Below are positions 19,625-30,065 of a stretch of 64,000 nucleotides of DNA, piece after piece; position 1 is the first letter of the stretch; each line of letters starts with the position of its first letter. The notes beneath the pieces are model-generated. The model ran no database searches. It saw nothing but the letters and a program-made list of their open reading frames with translations, and was not told where the DNA came from. The DNA is from Oegoconia quadripuncta (Eukaryota > Arthropoda > Insecta > Lepidoptera > Autostichidae). The translations under genes were made by a program, and so were the position numbers. The stretch covers positions 25,362,618 through 25,426,617 of the forward strand of contig OX438747.1 of the NCBI GenBank assembly GCA_949316235.1, read 5' to 3'.

Positions 19625-19850
19625 ACATATTGACTAATAATTAATTTTTAAATTGCAAATATTCCTTAACACTATAAAAGTAATGATCTAGTAGCCATTT
19701 TGTCAGTATCGTTTTAAATCTACTACCATGCATTGATTTGTCATTTGGTAAACTATTAAATATTGAAATACACATAGGTAAATTAAAAACGTTTTTTTCA
19801 TAAATATTTTTCTTAACAAGTGGCTTATATAATATATTCATAATCTTAGC
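19625..19850 (-). mobile_element. LINE reverse-transcriptase C-terminus, another family
   Basis: The - strand frame reads VFNLPMCISIFNSLPNDKSM, then FKTILTKWLLDHYFYSVKEY, the typical last residues of a CR1/Jockey-group ORF2. It has no 3' tail in common with the other LINEs here. Confidence 0.65.
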
Positions 19851-19889
19851 TCTAGTCTGCTGATGCTATATCTGTTTCTTTAGTTTCAT

Positions 19890-20105
19890 AGTCAATTACT
19901 AGTTTCTAATCTGTGGTTTATTTGTGAGCACTCGTTTAGTGAAGTTAAGCAATGACTGACGCGGTCAGTTCTTGGATGGGTGACCATTAGTAGCATTTTA
20001 ATATGAGTGTTTCCGTGTTTCGAAGGGCACGTTAAATAGTAGGTCCGGCGTTTTTTCAATTGAAGGCAGTCTTGACGACTTGCCAAGTCAGTGGTCTACA
20101 GTAAG
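19890..20105 (+). repeat. 5S-rRNA-derived repeat (SINE3-like)
   Basis: AAGTTAAGCAATGACTGACG and CAGTTCTTGGATGGGTGACC match the 5S rRNA internal promoter, followed by TCCGTGTTTCGAAGGGCACG. It is not a full 5S gene: the 5' third and the terminal stem are not recognisable. Confidence 0.75.
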
Positions 20106-20134
20106 GTGGCCACTAGTCTAATTCAAATTCACCA

Positions 20135-20375
20135 TTCCGCACTGGGTCCGCATGGTAGATTATGGCCCACAGCCCCTCCCAGTGAGAGGAGGCTTATATG
20201 CTTGACGGCGTTGTATGTATGTGTGTTTTTTTTTCTTAATGCACAACAGGTTAGCACTTGACCTCAATCACATTGATGTTAAGTGAAGATGAGGCCGAAC
20301 TCAAACGGAACCGCTATTACTACTAAGGCCCGTAATAAACCATTCTCAAGATTGAGATGACCTTAAGTTGACGCT
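20135..20375. mobile_element. Cluster of three element scraps
   Basis: An RTE-like 3' piece (CACTGGGTCCGCATGGTAGA) lies at 20135-20205. A SINE-B 3' end on the - strand (GCACAACAGGTTAGCACTTG) lies at 20228-20300. A piece of the CTCAAG MITE (GGCCCGTAATAAACCATTCT) lies at 20327-20375, with a relative at about 35623-35675. Confidence 0.6.
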
Positions 20376-21159
20376 TGATGAAACAGTGTCAGAAAAAATT
20401 GCATTGAGACTGAGATGCGATCTCAATCTCAAGATCGATTTTTATTAGACGCTGGAATTTGTAGGAAAGTTCATTTTCAAATTTATCACGACCGGTATTC
20501 GAAGTCAGGGTCTTGAGGTAGCCAAGACCCGAAATTACTACACCATGGACGTCGCAATATTCTATTTCAAAAACTACCACCCTTTTTAAGGTAATATGAA
20601 CATGGACGCGAACCTTGCTTGCCTTACTGGGCTTGCTCACCTGTGGGAAACGCACCAATTTCACACAACCAACAAATCGTCTACTCGTATTTTCCTATCA
20701 TAAGGTGGATACTAAAAAGGAGTTTCTGATTCCCAAGCTGTCATAGTTCAGTCTACACGGATGTGGCGCATGCGCGAGCTAACTGTGTCATTGGCATACT
20801 TTCCGATAGCTCTCTTCGAGCGGACAGCGCTTTTCTGCAGCGGTTTAGGATTGGATTCTGAAATCTGCTGTATTAATAGTACTTTTACTTCCGCTGCAAC
20901 ACCTGTATAAATGCAGCTTAGAACAACTTGCTGCAGGTGCAATAGAAGGCGCTTGTTCGTGTTTTTTAAATAAAATATTGTTGACAAACATGTAGTTTAA
21001 AATTACCCAAGCACTGTAGTAGAAGTTTTTTTTTAAATTTTGGACAGTTACACTATTATTATTACTATGGATATTTGATAACGGATAAATACATATAAAT
21101 TTCTGTCTTATATTTGTTCAATGTATGTGTGTATTATATAAACCTATATTTATATATAG
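20376..21159. other. Unassigned stretch
   Basis: Open frames of 91 and 79 codons on the - strand (20389-20664, 20748-20987) show no known domain. No other feature is supported. Confidence 0.3.
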
Positions 21160-21871
21160 GGTCTAACAAAATTAACCCGACAAACTTTGGTAATTGCACC
21201 TACTTGATAATAAAATTATATATTCATGTAGGATGTGAGAATGTATGATTGAACGATCGAGTGATGTGAGAACGAGTGAATGTGAGAGTGACCGGGAGAA
21301 GGAAAAATAAGATGGAGGCACTTCCTTCTTGAGCATGGTGCGTGATGGTGTGCAAGTGCTGGGTCTTTTAAATTAAAGAAAAATATATTTGTACGAGTTA
21401 CGTTTTACGCAATAAAACTACGTGTTGTGAATATCTGTTTCATTCTCACTCCAATCCCACATTCATTAAAAAAACAAAAAATTAAATGTAAGTGCAAATG
21501 AAAATACAAATTAACAGACTTACTTCATTTAATTGTACCTTATTTTATCAATGAGAAAAAAAGGCAACGTTCATATATGGAAGACGCCAAAGGGGTGGCG
21601 GGGCACAGGGCGCAACGAATCACAGCAAGCGCCGGCGTCGAGCGGCTTGTGGTAGCCTTTCGGCGTCTTGAAAGATACCGCGTCACGTGTTTGTGTGTTG
21701 TGGCAAAGTACTTAGAGCGCGCGGCCATTAGGGTCCAACTCATAAAAACATTTCTAAATTTTATTTTTTGAATAAAATCTGTTAACGTTAATGTTTTATT
21801 TTCTATTTTTTTCGTAATAGGTACATTCTATACATACACTGCAACGTTTGTAGGGTTAATTTTGTTAGACC
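21160..21871. mobile_element. Non-autonomous DNA transposon candidate, 712 bp
   Basis: The first bases (GGTCTAACAAAATTAACCC, then ACAAACTTTG) are repeated in inverted form at the end (GGGTTAATTTTGTTAGACC), giving inverted repeats of about 30 bp with two mismatches. Both flanks are TATA-like, so the target duplication is ambiguous. The interior has an AT-rich left half and a GC-rich block at 21577-21725 (GGCGGGGCACAGGGCGCAAC). No transposase is encoded. Confidence 0.75.
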
Positions 21872-21904
21872 TTATATCCATCCATGACTCTGGAATACAA
21901 ATAA

Positions 21905-22095
21905 GTAGGTATAACACTTTATTTAATTTTAACACTTTATTGCATATAAGTGTACACATACATTGAACAAACATAGGACAGAAATTACAATACACAAAAG
22001 GCGAGCTTACCTCTTTAAGAGATTTCTTCCAGCAAACCTTCGGAAGGAAAAAGCAATAGATTTTTTTATTGCAGACAAAGAGCATAAATATACTT
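21905..22095 (-). mobile_element. LINE 3' end (family L4, ends in GCAATAAA)
   Basis: In + orientation it starts AACACTTTATTGCATATAAG, then ACATAGGACAGAAATTACAA and AAGAGATTTCTTCCAGCAAA. The same family is at 49575-49735 and, diverged, 41515-41660. Confidence 0.75.
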
Positions 22096-22169
22096 ACAAA
22101 TACAGAACAATACATTAACAAAATATCACTGTTATAGGAACACAATTAATAAAAAATATGAATCAATGG

Positions 22170-22285
22170 CTTGATTATATAAATGCTCGTATTCATCACA
22201 CAAATATTTACCCCTGGCAGGATTCGAACCCGCAACCATTGGTTTCGCATACAGGACTATTATCCACTACACCAAATGGTAGTCA
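22170..22285 (-). mobile_element. SINE-C, head and first body half
   Basis: In complement: ACCATTTGGTGTAGTGGATA, GGTTCGAATCCTG, TGTGTGATGAATACGAGCAT. The tail is missing. Confidence 0.8.
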
Positions 22286-22610
22286 ATAGGTCGTAGGCAT
22301 TTATTCAGTTAGAGGAGCCTTTATTAGAATTAAAACAGAAGGAACCGCTGAATTAAGCGTTGAAATATGCTTCAACATCAACTTGGCACACTTTCCATAT
22401 CGCTGTCCTGCTCGTTCGCGCCGTCTTTCATCTGCGCTTGCGCAGCTTCCGCGCGATCGGAAGCGCACGGGTCGGTTAATGTCAAGGTTATAGTGCACTT
22501 TTTATAAGAGTTAGTTTTATATTTGAAACGCATTCTTATTTTCCACTTGAGCGAAACAATTCGTTTAACTTTAACCTGTAAGTCCGATGTTGAAGATTGG
22601 ACCAGATGTT
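22286..22610. other. Unassigned stretch
   Basis: Overlapping - strand frames at 22301-22498 and 22378-22620 are mildly GC-rich (CGCGCGATCGGAAGCGCACG) but show no domain. Confidence 0.3.
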
Positions 22611-22943
22611 TTTTGTGCACAACAGGTTAGCATTTGGTAGATACTGGTTATACTGACCCATTTGGTGGTACTGACCCGGAAACCCCATCTTATTTGGGGG
22701 ACTGGCTATCTTATCTCTGACAATCGGAAAATAATAATGTTATTAACATTGCTGTTTTGGCGGCAGACTTAGATAAGCTATTTTAGGTAGCTACATTTAT
22801 TATATTTTATGTAATCGGGCGGACATTTAAAATGCCCTACCACCAACCAAACCGGGTAGGTACCAAACATGTACCCGCCGGGGATCGAACCCCCGACCTT
22901 CAATTCGTAAACCCTGCTGTTCACATTGAGCCACGGAGACGGC
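22611..22943 (-). mobile_element. SINE-B copy, full length
   Basis: In complement: CCGTCTCCGTGGCTCAATGT, B box GGTTCGATCCCC, GCCTGGCTAGC-like body with a small AT insertion, end TGCACAAAAAACATC. Confidence 0.85.
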
Positions 22944-23364
22944 CAATGCCATTTCGCGCTTGCTACTCAATGTGTTTTCAAGTCACGCTGTTTGTGCAAT
23001 GATGGCGGCCAGTAACCAGTCGTGGTGACGTTGACGCCAGGGACATTTGGATGCACCTTGATTTGGGACATGCATTGACCTCGAGCGGAGTCCACTGCTA
23101 CCAGAAAATACTAGCTAGCTACTACATGGAATATTCTCGAATCCTCATGTTTTTGCAAATATACTGCAAAATAGGACGTATTGAGTGTTTAATAGGTCAA
23201 TGACGAAAACCTGTTGGACGTGAATGTCAAACAAGACAAGTCTTTCTATTCAGAGGAAGCGAGACAACTGTAGGTATACTTCCTATCCTCACACATAACA
23301 CTACTTCTGACAATGGATCGGTTATGTCAAGAATTGATTGCTTCGACGTAATCCAATATTTTTT

Positions 23365-23675
23365 TTATGCATAACGGGTTAGCACTTGACCTCAATAACA
23401 CCTGATGTTAAGTGAAGATGAGGCCGAAGGTGGAAGCGTACTGACCCGGAAACCTAAATATTATCTTATCCCTGACAACCGGAACACAACAATGCTATTA
23501 ACATTGCTGTTTGGCGGCAGATTTAGATAAGATGGTGGTAGCTAGCCAGGGGGACATATAAAATTCCCTACCACCAACCAAACCGAATACTTAAACATGT
23601 ACCCGCTGGGGATCGAAACCGCGACCTCCGATTCGTAAACCCTTTATTGATTACATTGAGCCACGGAGGCGGTTA
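23365..23675 (-). mobile_element. SINE-B copy
   Basis: In complement: CCGCCTCCGTGGCTCAATGT, GGTTTCGATCCCC, body TAGCTACCACCATCTTATCT, end TGCATAAAAAAAATATTG. A short piece around the CCAAATGTGTTGGGG segment is missing. Confidence 0.85.
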
Positions 23676-23905
23676 AATTTATGTTTCTTTACTGGTCTGG
23701 TAGTAGTGGTGTATCTAGTACAACCTGTTGATTACAGAACTTACAGTGAAATAATTCCCAGTCAGTTATGCTTGCCTGATACCGCCAGTTACATCTATGG
23801 TACAGCCAGCCTCATGATTTTAATAGTACTGTTACTATTTTATTCTAATATTAGTCATATAATGAAGAATCATATAGTGCCTACGTATATGTTGGTGGAT
23901 GAAAA
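23676..23905. other. Spacer between two inverted SINE-B copies
   Basis: No recognised feature. The flanking copies face each other and could pair. Confidence 0.3.
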
Positions 23906-24200
23906 TCATAAGACATTGGGTTTACGATTCAGAGGTCGCGGGTTCGATCCCCAGCGGGATACATGTTTAAGTACTCGGCTTGATAGGTGGTCAGGCATTT
24001 TAAATGCCCGCCTGGCTAGCTACCACCATCTTATCTAAATCTGCCGCCAAGCAGCAATGTTAATAGCATTGTTATGTTCCGCTTGTCAGAGATGTGTTGG
24101 GGTTTCCGGGTCAGTACGCTTCCACCATCGACCTCATCTTCACTTAACATCAGGTGTGATTGAGTTCAAGTACCAACCCTTTGTTCACAAAAAAAAATAA
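23906..24200 (+). mobile_element. SINE-B copy
   Basis: ACATTGGGTTTACGATTCAG, B box GGTTCGATCCCC, body GCCTGGCTAGCTACCACCAT, end ACCAACCCTTTGTTCACAAA. The first bases of the head are lost. Confidence 0.85.
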
Positions 24201-25373
24201 GAAATATTATTTAGGAAAACATTTTTATTACTCTATAGTTGGTTAATATCTCTAAAAATGTAAGTACATTAATTATTGAAGTTAATTCATTAGCTACGTC
24301 GCCATTTCCAAAATTTCGTATACCTAAAATTGTTTGCCACTCGATGTATATGTACTATTGCGAAATCTGTATATTATATTAGTTATATGAGTTTCAGTAT
24401 CCAAAAAGTATTCGAGGGTTGATTTAGGGGGTTCGACCAGTGATCATAGCAGCCCCCATTTAGAGAAGGATCGGTTGGATGCGGCTTGCTTAAAGCACAA
24501 CAATTTAATCTATTTCTAAGTATTATCGAATGGGAAGGCCAAGCTATTAATACATTTATATGCAGGTATATCAGATGTTACTCGTATGTAAACCTAGTAT
24601 TAAAGTGTAGGTGACGTTCTTTTTGAAATTAAAAACAATTGTCAAGAGTTTCTTCAAGAGCAGAGTGAATCTGGGGGCCCCACCAAGTCGAGCAAAAAAG
24701 CGTCACGGCCGTACCATCCTTTTCTCGAAGCAATTCAGACCATTTTCGACCCCCTGTAACTTCGTTGTGGATAAAAATAGAAGACTGAAATTTTCAGTAA
24801 CTATGCAGGCATTGTAAAGACACGTATATTTAAAATTTCATTCAATTTGAACCAGTATTTTTAAGAATTATAACGGGTCAAATTTCTTAATTTTGTCACT
24901 CACTGACTCACCGATCATCAAAATTCTAAGGCACTTCTAGCAGACCTAGAAGCTTCAAATTTGGAATATAAGTAGTGTTTGGTGTATGAATCAAGGAAAA
25001 ACTAAAAAATCTAGAAAAGACAGCAAAGAAAATTAAGCCCATACAGCCAAGTCATCAGTTAATTAAATTTTTCAATATTGGCTTTATTCGTAACGATGTT
25101 TTATTATTTTACGGCAAAAATTGTAACATCAAAGCCTCCCAGAAAAACCCATAGAGACAGGGAGTGGGCTCTTAGAAAAACTGTAGCTGAAGCTCAAGAA
25201 GTAGTACCGGAAAAGAGAAAACGGAAGGCTACCTACAAAAATAAGAAAAGTTCATAAGTCAGAGAGAGGGCTTTAAGAAAATTCGTTGCTGGTAGATATA
25301 CATATATACAATAAGTAGAAGGTACCGAAAAGGAAAAAAGTAGAACTGTCTACAAAATACAAAAAGAAATGAG
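24201..25373. other. Repeat-like but unclassified stretch
   Basis: CACTCACTGACTCACCGATC and GACCTAGAAGCTTCAAATTT resemble text repeated in many lepidopteran genomes. Around 25130-25330 two related scraps can be read, REWALRKTVAEAQEVVPEKR and RERALRKFVAGRYTY, separated by stops. No intact gene. Confidence 0.35.
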
Positions 25374-26064
25374 ATCCCATCAAAAACAATACTTGTCAAA
25401 AAAACCAAGTCTCGCAACTCAGTTGTTCTGCGGTAAAAAGTTGTGAAATCCATGTAATACCAAGTTGGTTGTTAATTTATTCAGTCTCTACTTAAGCGAC
25501 TTTCTGTCTTAATACGTCCAGTCTCTAAGACCACGATCGTGGTCCATAACAATTGAAAATCAATTGTGTCTGGAATCTCCGTACTCGAAGCATTAAGTTG
25601 TTACGTAATAATTAACAGCATCTTATAGTGACGCATATCAATATTAAAATTCTTTAATGTTATAAATATATTGAGACTTGGCCATCGCCTGAAAAGACGT
25701 GTAAATTCAATCGTCTGAAAACACATGTAAATTCAATTATTTAGTGCGATGGCCAAGTCTCGATATATTTATATAAAACATTAAAGAATTTTAATATTGA
25801 TATGCGTCACTATAAGATGCTGTTAATTATTACGTAACAACTTAATGCTTCGAGTACGGAGATTCCAGACACAATTGATTTTCGATTGTTATGGACCACG
25901 ATCGTGGTCTTAGAGACTGGACGTATTAAGACAGAAAGTCGATTAAGTAGAGACTGAATAAATTAACAACCGACTTGGTATTACATGGATTTCACAACTT
26001 TTTACCGCAGAACAACTGAGTTGCGAGACTTGGTTTTTTTGACAAGTATTGTTTTTGATGGGAT
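25374..26064. repeat. Long foldback element (near-perfect inverted repeat, 57-bp loop)
   Basis: The left arm 25374-25688 begins ATCCCATCAAAAACAATACT. The right arm 25746-26064 ends with its reverse complement. The arms agree along their whole 315-319 bp except for a 4-bp indel (TTATAAATATA against TTATATAAATATA) and a handful of C/T differences such as GTTGGTTG against GTCGGTTG. The loop (25689-25745) holds two copies of a 25-bp direct repeat with GTAAATTCAAT. A transcript would form a hairpin of more than 300 bp. No ORF is kept. Confidence 0.95.
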
Positions 26065-26165
26065 AGGCATTTACTGGGATCGCGTGCTTCATCTTCGACC
26101 ACATCGTCACTTTCCATCAGGTGAAATTGTGGTCAAACGCGAATCCAGTCGATCATAAAAAAAGT
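26065..26165 (+). mobile_element. LINE 3' end, family L3
   Basis: AGGCATTTACTGGGATCGCG, CATCTTCGACCACATCGTCA, then GTGGTCAAACGCGAATCC and an A-run. It begins exactly where the foldback arm ends. Confidence 0.75.
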
Positions 26166-26195
26166 TTCCGTTAACATTTTTAAACACATTTTTAT

Positions 26196-26592
26196 AGTAA
26201 ACGACTGTTTGGTGTAGTGGTAGAAACTCTCTGCTATACGAAAACGGCCCGGGTTCAAATCCCGCTAGGGGCACATGTTTGAAAGTTTGAAAGATGAATA
26301 CAGACATGTCTAGAGTGAATAGGCATTTACTGGGTGCGCGTGATACATCTTCGGCTACATCGTCATTTTCCATCACGTGAGATTGTAGTCAAACGCGAAA
26401 CCAGCTTTTGATAAAAAAAAATGTGTTCCCGAGTTATGGATGTTTTTCATTTATATATGTATTTATTTACAAATAAAATATATATATTTGTGTAGTTTAT
26501 CAACCATCTGGTATCCATAACACTAGCCTCTTGATGCTTACTGTGGACCTAGATGGTGCTGTGTGTATGTGCAAAGATATTTATCATTTATA
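26196..26592 (+). mobile_element. SINE-A copy interrupted by an L3 fragment
   Basis: The head GACTGTTTGGTGTAGTGGTA, a B-box region GGTTCAAATCCCG and GATGAATACAGACATG are followed at about 26308 by the L3 3' end (GAATAGGCATTTACTGGGTG to CAGCTTTTGATAAAAAAAA, ending about 26418). The SINE then resumes with ATGTGTTCCCGAGTTATGGA. ATGT occurs at both junctions, a possible target duplication. Confidence 0.85.
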
Positions 26593-27530
26593 TTTATTAT
26601 TAATTTAAAGATGGAGCCACATTTTTTTCCATAATGTTATTGACATGTGTTGTTCAAACCAGTGATTTGGATGTTACACTTCTTCAACAGTACATTAACT
26701 GAATCATGTAGATATACCTGACATACACAGTTACTTACAATTACAGATTTACATGATTCTACCTACGCCATATCATAGTCATGCTCCTCAATAGGCCATT
26801 AAACTGAACTTAGAGCGCTGCAAACTAGGTTAAGCCTAACTTAACATGAGTAATCAACGTTCAACTGAACATAGTTGTATGGATGTGCAGATCTGCATAA
26901 TTAATCATGGTAACCCAAAACTGTAGACAGAGAAAGGTCGGGGCGTTGAGCGATGAGCGGATAGCGATAACATATACATTTTCTAATTACATTATTGTCC
27001 AGCAATAATTTTGAATCGATTCATCATCATATCAGCCGAAAGACGTCCACTGCTGGAGAAAGGCTCTCCAAAACGACATGTTCATATTTTTGGAGGGTAG
27101 ATAGAATCGTTTATTTGTATCTCCAGTCATACACATACCATAAGTTCCAAAGCAATTGGATAAACATATTTTATAACAATTCATAAAAGTAACATCAGGA
27201 TACACTAGAGTATCGTAGTAGTGGGTAGATGCCATTAATAGCCACGCTTGGCAGATGGGTTAGCGATCGCAGTCCGTCTCCGAGTCCGAGTCTTATTACA
27301 GAATGCTGATGCCCATCCTGTATTAGCATTTCTTCCGACCTGTTGGAATGGACTGACCGCCATTATTCGGTTGACTGACTGCACTAGTGGTAGACTCGAC
27401 ATCTAGCGGGCGATGGAATGCATCGATTGCGACAATAAAATAAGTACCTCTTCTATTACTACTCGATTTCCAGTCGGGATTCGGTCTATTTTATATAGAA
27501 ATATATGTTATTTATTATTATATTAAGTAA
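26593..27530. other. Mostly unassigned stretch
   Basis: At 27024-27065 CATCATATCAGCCGAAAGAC and CCACTGCTGGAGAAAGGC are a piece of a common lepidopteran RTE/SINE text (also at 60555-60640). No gene is supported. Confidence 0.4.
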
Positions 27531-27579
27531 ACAAACCTCTCTTTACTCGCACCAGTTGAAAAGGTCAGAACCCAAGTTC

Positions 27580-27730
27580 AAGTATGAAGGGCAAGGCGCG
27601 GCGGGCGCACCGCACCGCGCACGCGTTTCGACATTATTCGCAAGCATTTCACTTGATCTTGAAAGGTCGCGGTGACCTTTCATTCAGTTTCAGTGCGCAT
27701 GTTGCTCCGCGCTTGGGAAGTTCGTGGGAT
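27580..27730. other. GC-rich island with a palindromic AGGTC motif
   Basis: GCGCGGCGGGCGCACCGCAC stands out from AT-rich DNA. GAAAGGTC and GACCTTTC form a perfect inverted repeat with a 5-bp spacer at 27661-27681, the core of nuclear-receptor half-sites. It may be a promoter or enhancer, but no transcript is visible. Confidence 0.3.
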
Positions 27731-28058
27731 TATAATGGTGGCTTCTGGGATTACTCGGTCGATTTGTTGATTATCATTACATTAGCGTATAAAATAATCT
27801 TCAGAATATTTTAAAATATTAATAATTTAAATGATTATGTTGAAGACTAACTTAATTAAAATACAAAATACAAAGCAAAAACCAAAAAACACGGAAATAG
27901 ACCCGAACACGCCCTCTACTCTCCATTCTATGACAGTTGATATGAAAGTGACTTTATGTTGAATGAATTTGATTTTTGGTTTTGGAGAACAATAGCCAAA
28001 AATTATGATCAAATGTTTTTTTTTCTTTGTATATTTTAAGGAGGGTTGCTTCAATTCA
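27731..28058. other. Unassigned AT-rich stretch
   Basis: Text around 27880-27925 (ACACGGAAATAGACCCGAAC) recurs at 33485-33510, so part of it is a dispersed repeat of unknown class. Confidence 0.4.
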
Positions 28059-28059
28059 A

Positions 28060-28245
28060 TTCAATTATCAAGTCCCAAACTAAGCAAAGCTTGTACTATG
28101 GATACTAGATAACGGATAATCATACATAAATAATAATTTATATAAACATCCGTGACCCAGGAATAAATGTTCATATTCATCACACAAACATTTACCCGTC
28201 GTGGAATTCAAACCCACAACCGTTGGTTTCGCTGACAGGAGAGGG
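28060..28245 (-). mobile_element. SINE-C copy, partial
   Basis: AAACTAAGCAAAGCTTGTAC, ACTAGATAACGGATAATCAT, AATAAATGTTCATATTCATC and ACAACCGTTGGTTTCGCTGA mark tail, body and B-box region; the A-box end is lost. Confidence 0.85.
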
Positions 28246-28479
28246 TTAAACATTCCCATTTCGTCATTTAAGTTAATTTTGATGAAAAATTGTTTCCTCT
28301 CATCTTCTACAAATTCACATTCATTGCATGTTTATACCTACTAGACTTCATAATACTTGCCAATAATAGAAAATGTTTGGTTTATTTATACATCATATCT
28401 GGTTTGTGAGAAACGTGACAGTCGTTGTCTCCAATGGAAATGTGCGAATAGAAATTATCCAATCGCATTCTCTAAAGCT

Positions 28480-28508
28480 TACTTTACCTTACCTTACCTT
28501 ACCTTACT
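28480..28508. repeat. (CCTTA)n short tandem repeat
   Basis: About five units of TTACC. It is not the insect telomere repeat TTAGG (CCTAA on the other strand). Confidence 0.9.
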
Positions 28509-28509
28509 C

Positions 28510-28890
28510 GCTAAGCTGGGAATCACGTCAGAATCAACATCATCATCAAGTATTGCTGCATCAACCAGCGGGGCTAGCTCTTTGGAAGAAGAGCGGTTGT
28601 TAAATCGCTGGTGCTGCGAATAGAGTAAAAGTCAGCGAAGAGACGATGAAGCTCAGTGTCATACAGCCGATGACAATCCTGATTTGGTCCGATAGTCGGT
28701 GAACCAAAGCGGTCAAGGTTGTTCAAGAGTGAAAGTGAGACAGCATTTTATCACGCAATACAGCTAGTTCCCTTCTCTATCGCTTCATAGTGCGCTTGTA
28801 GTGATATACTGTGCACTGCAGTACTGAAGGGAATCCCAAGTCAGTCGACAGCGGGTCACCCTTTCTCGAACACCTTTTTTTATAAATATA
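28510..28890. other. Unassigned stretch
   Basis: No repeat or gene recognised. Short frames here show no domain. Confidence 0.3.
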
Positions 28891-28895
28891 CCATT

Positions 28896-29170
28896 TTAAT
28901 GTAAACAGCATTGGGTTTACGATTCGGAGGTCGCGGGTTCGATCCCCAGCGGGGTACTTACATGTTTAAGTGCTCGGTTTGGTTGGTGGTAGGGCATTTT
29001 AAATGTCCGCCTGGCTAGCTACCACCATCTTCTCTAAATCTGCCGCCAAGCAACAATGTTAATAGCATTGTCGTGTTGCGGTTGTCAGAGATAAGATCCT
29101 CGACCCCATCTTCATTTAACATCAGGTGTGATCGAGGTCAAGTACCAACCCGGTACGCATAAAAAAAATG
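28896..29170 (+). mobile_element. SINE-B copy with internal deletion
   Basis: AACAGCATTGGGTTTACGAT, B box GGTTCGATCCCC, GCCTGGCTAGCTACCACCAT, end TACCAACCCGGTACGCATAA. The CCAAATGTGTTGGGG part is deleted. Confidence 0.85.
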
Positions 29171-29968
29171 TCAACTGTCAGAACTAAAATGTTTCTATAA
29201 CGGATAGACAGACCCCGAATTCATTAATTATTCCGTTGTCCATTTCTTTAGTGCGTAACACTAAAAATGATAGGAATTATTAAGGGTCTGCTGAGAATGC
29301 CAGACATAAATTGCTGTCAGATAAATTGCTCATGTATGACCTTTTTAGAGTCGAAGAATTCTTGGTGAGAACTCATCCACTTTCAATACAAAGCAAATAT
29401 TCTTTATTACACACCAACAACAGCAGTTACAGTTTAAACATGAAACTTAATATGGTATAAGTACTGGCGGCCTTATCATTGGAAGATCAAACTTATCGTA
29501 ACGTAAAGAATATCATTAGAAATAGTTCTCATTCACTCATATTTCGTTCCATCTTTATAGATTACCCACCACGGCGGCTGCGCAGGCGCTGGCCGGGTGA
29601 AATCAAACGTCGCTCAGTAAGTAGGTTGGTGAAAGAATCGATCCTACGACGACGCCGACGCGTGCGGCTGTAGTAGCGTGAGCAGATACAGTACGAGGTG
29701 CATTCTATTTAATATAATATTTACCGTGTGTTTCTAGCAAAGTAGAATAGACCCAGCTTGTCTCTTGCTGGGCATTTGTCTGACAAAAATCCACTAATCA
29801 GCACTGGGCCAGCGTGATGGATTATGGCCCATACCTTCGCCCAATGAGAGGACGCTATTCTCTCCCAATGAGTGGTGACATGTAAGGCTCTGGATGACGA
29901 GGTCTCTTACTGTTAGATGTCGTAAAAGGCATGTGAGCATAACAGATCTGCCCCGCTAGACAATAGCC
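29171..29968. other. Mostly unassigned, with an RTE-like 3' piece at 29790-29890
   Basis: CAGCACTGGGCCAGCGTGAT and GGCCCATACCTTCGCCCAAT match the RTE-like tail family. The arginine-rich 64-codon frame at 29479-29673 has no recognised domain. Confidence 0.4.
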
Positions 29969-30065
29969 AAACGTTTCCATATCTATAAACTCTCATGTTT
30001 AAACGCAGTAGATTGGCATTGTCATCCTATCAGCTCCGAGAAATGTTGTTATGGAAACGTTTGGT
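29969..30065. repeat. Small inverted-repeat element
   Basis: CCAAACGTTTCCATA at the left is matched by TATGGAAACGTTTGG at the right, about 97 bp overall. Both flanks are TA-containing. It could be a very short MITE. Confidence 0.5.

Noticed and set aside
19890..20105. A functional 5S rRNA gene
   Set aside because: Only the internal promoter region is recognisable; the 5' end and the closing stem are missing.
25259..25453. 64-codon - strand ORF at the left foldback arm
   Set aside because: It consists of inverted-repeat sequence with no protein family signal.
27584..27814. 76-codon ORF in the GC-rich island at 27.6 kb
   Set aside because: No domain and no splice partner; the GC content alone explains the lack of stops.
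28480..28508. Telomere-like repeat
   Set aside because: The unit is CCTTA, not CCTAA/TTAGG, and only about five copies are present.
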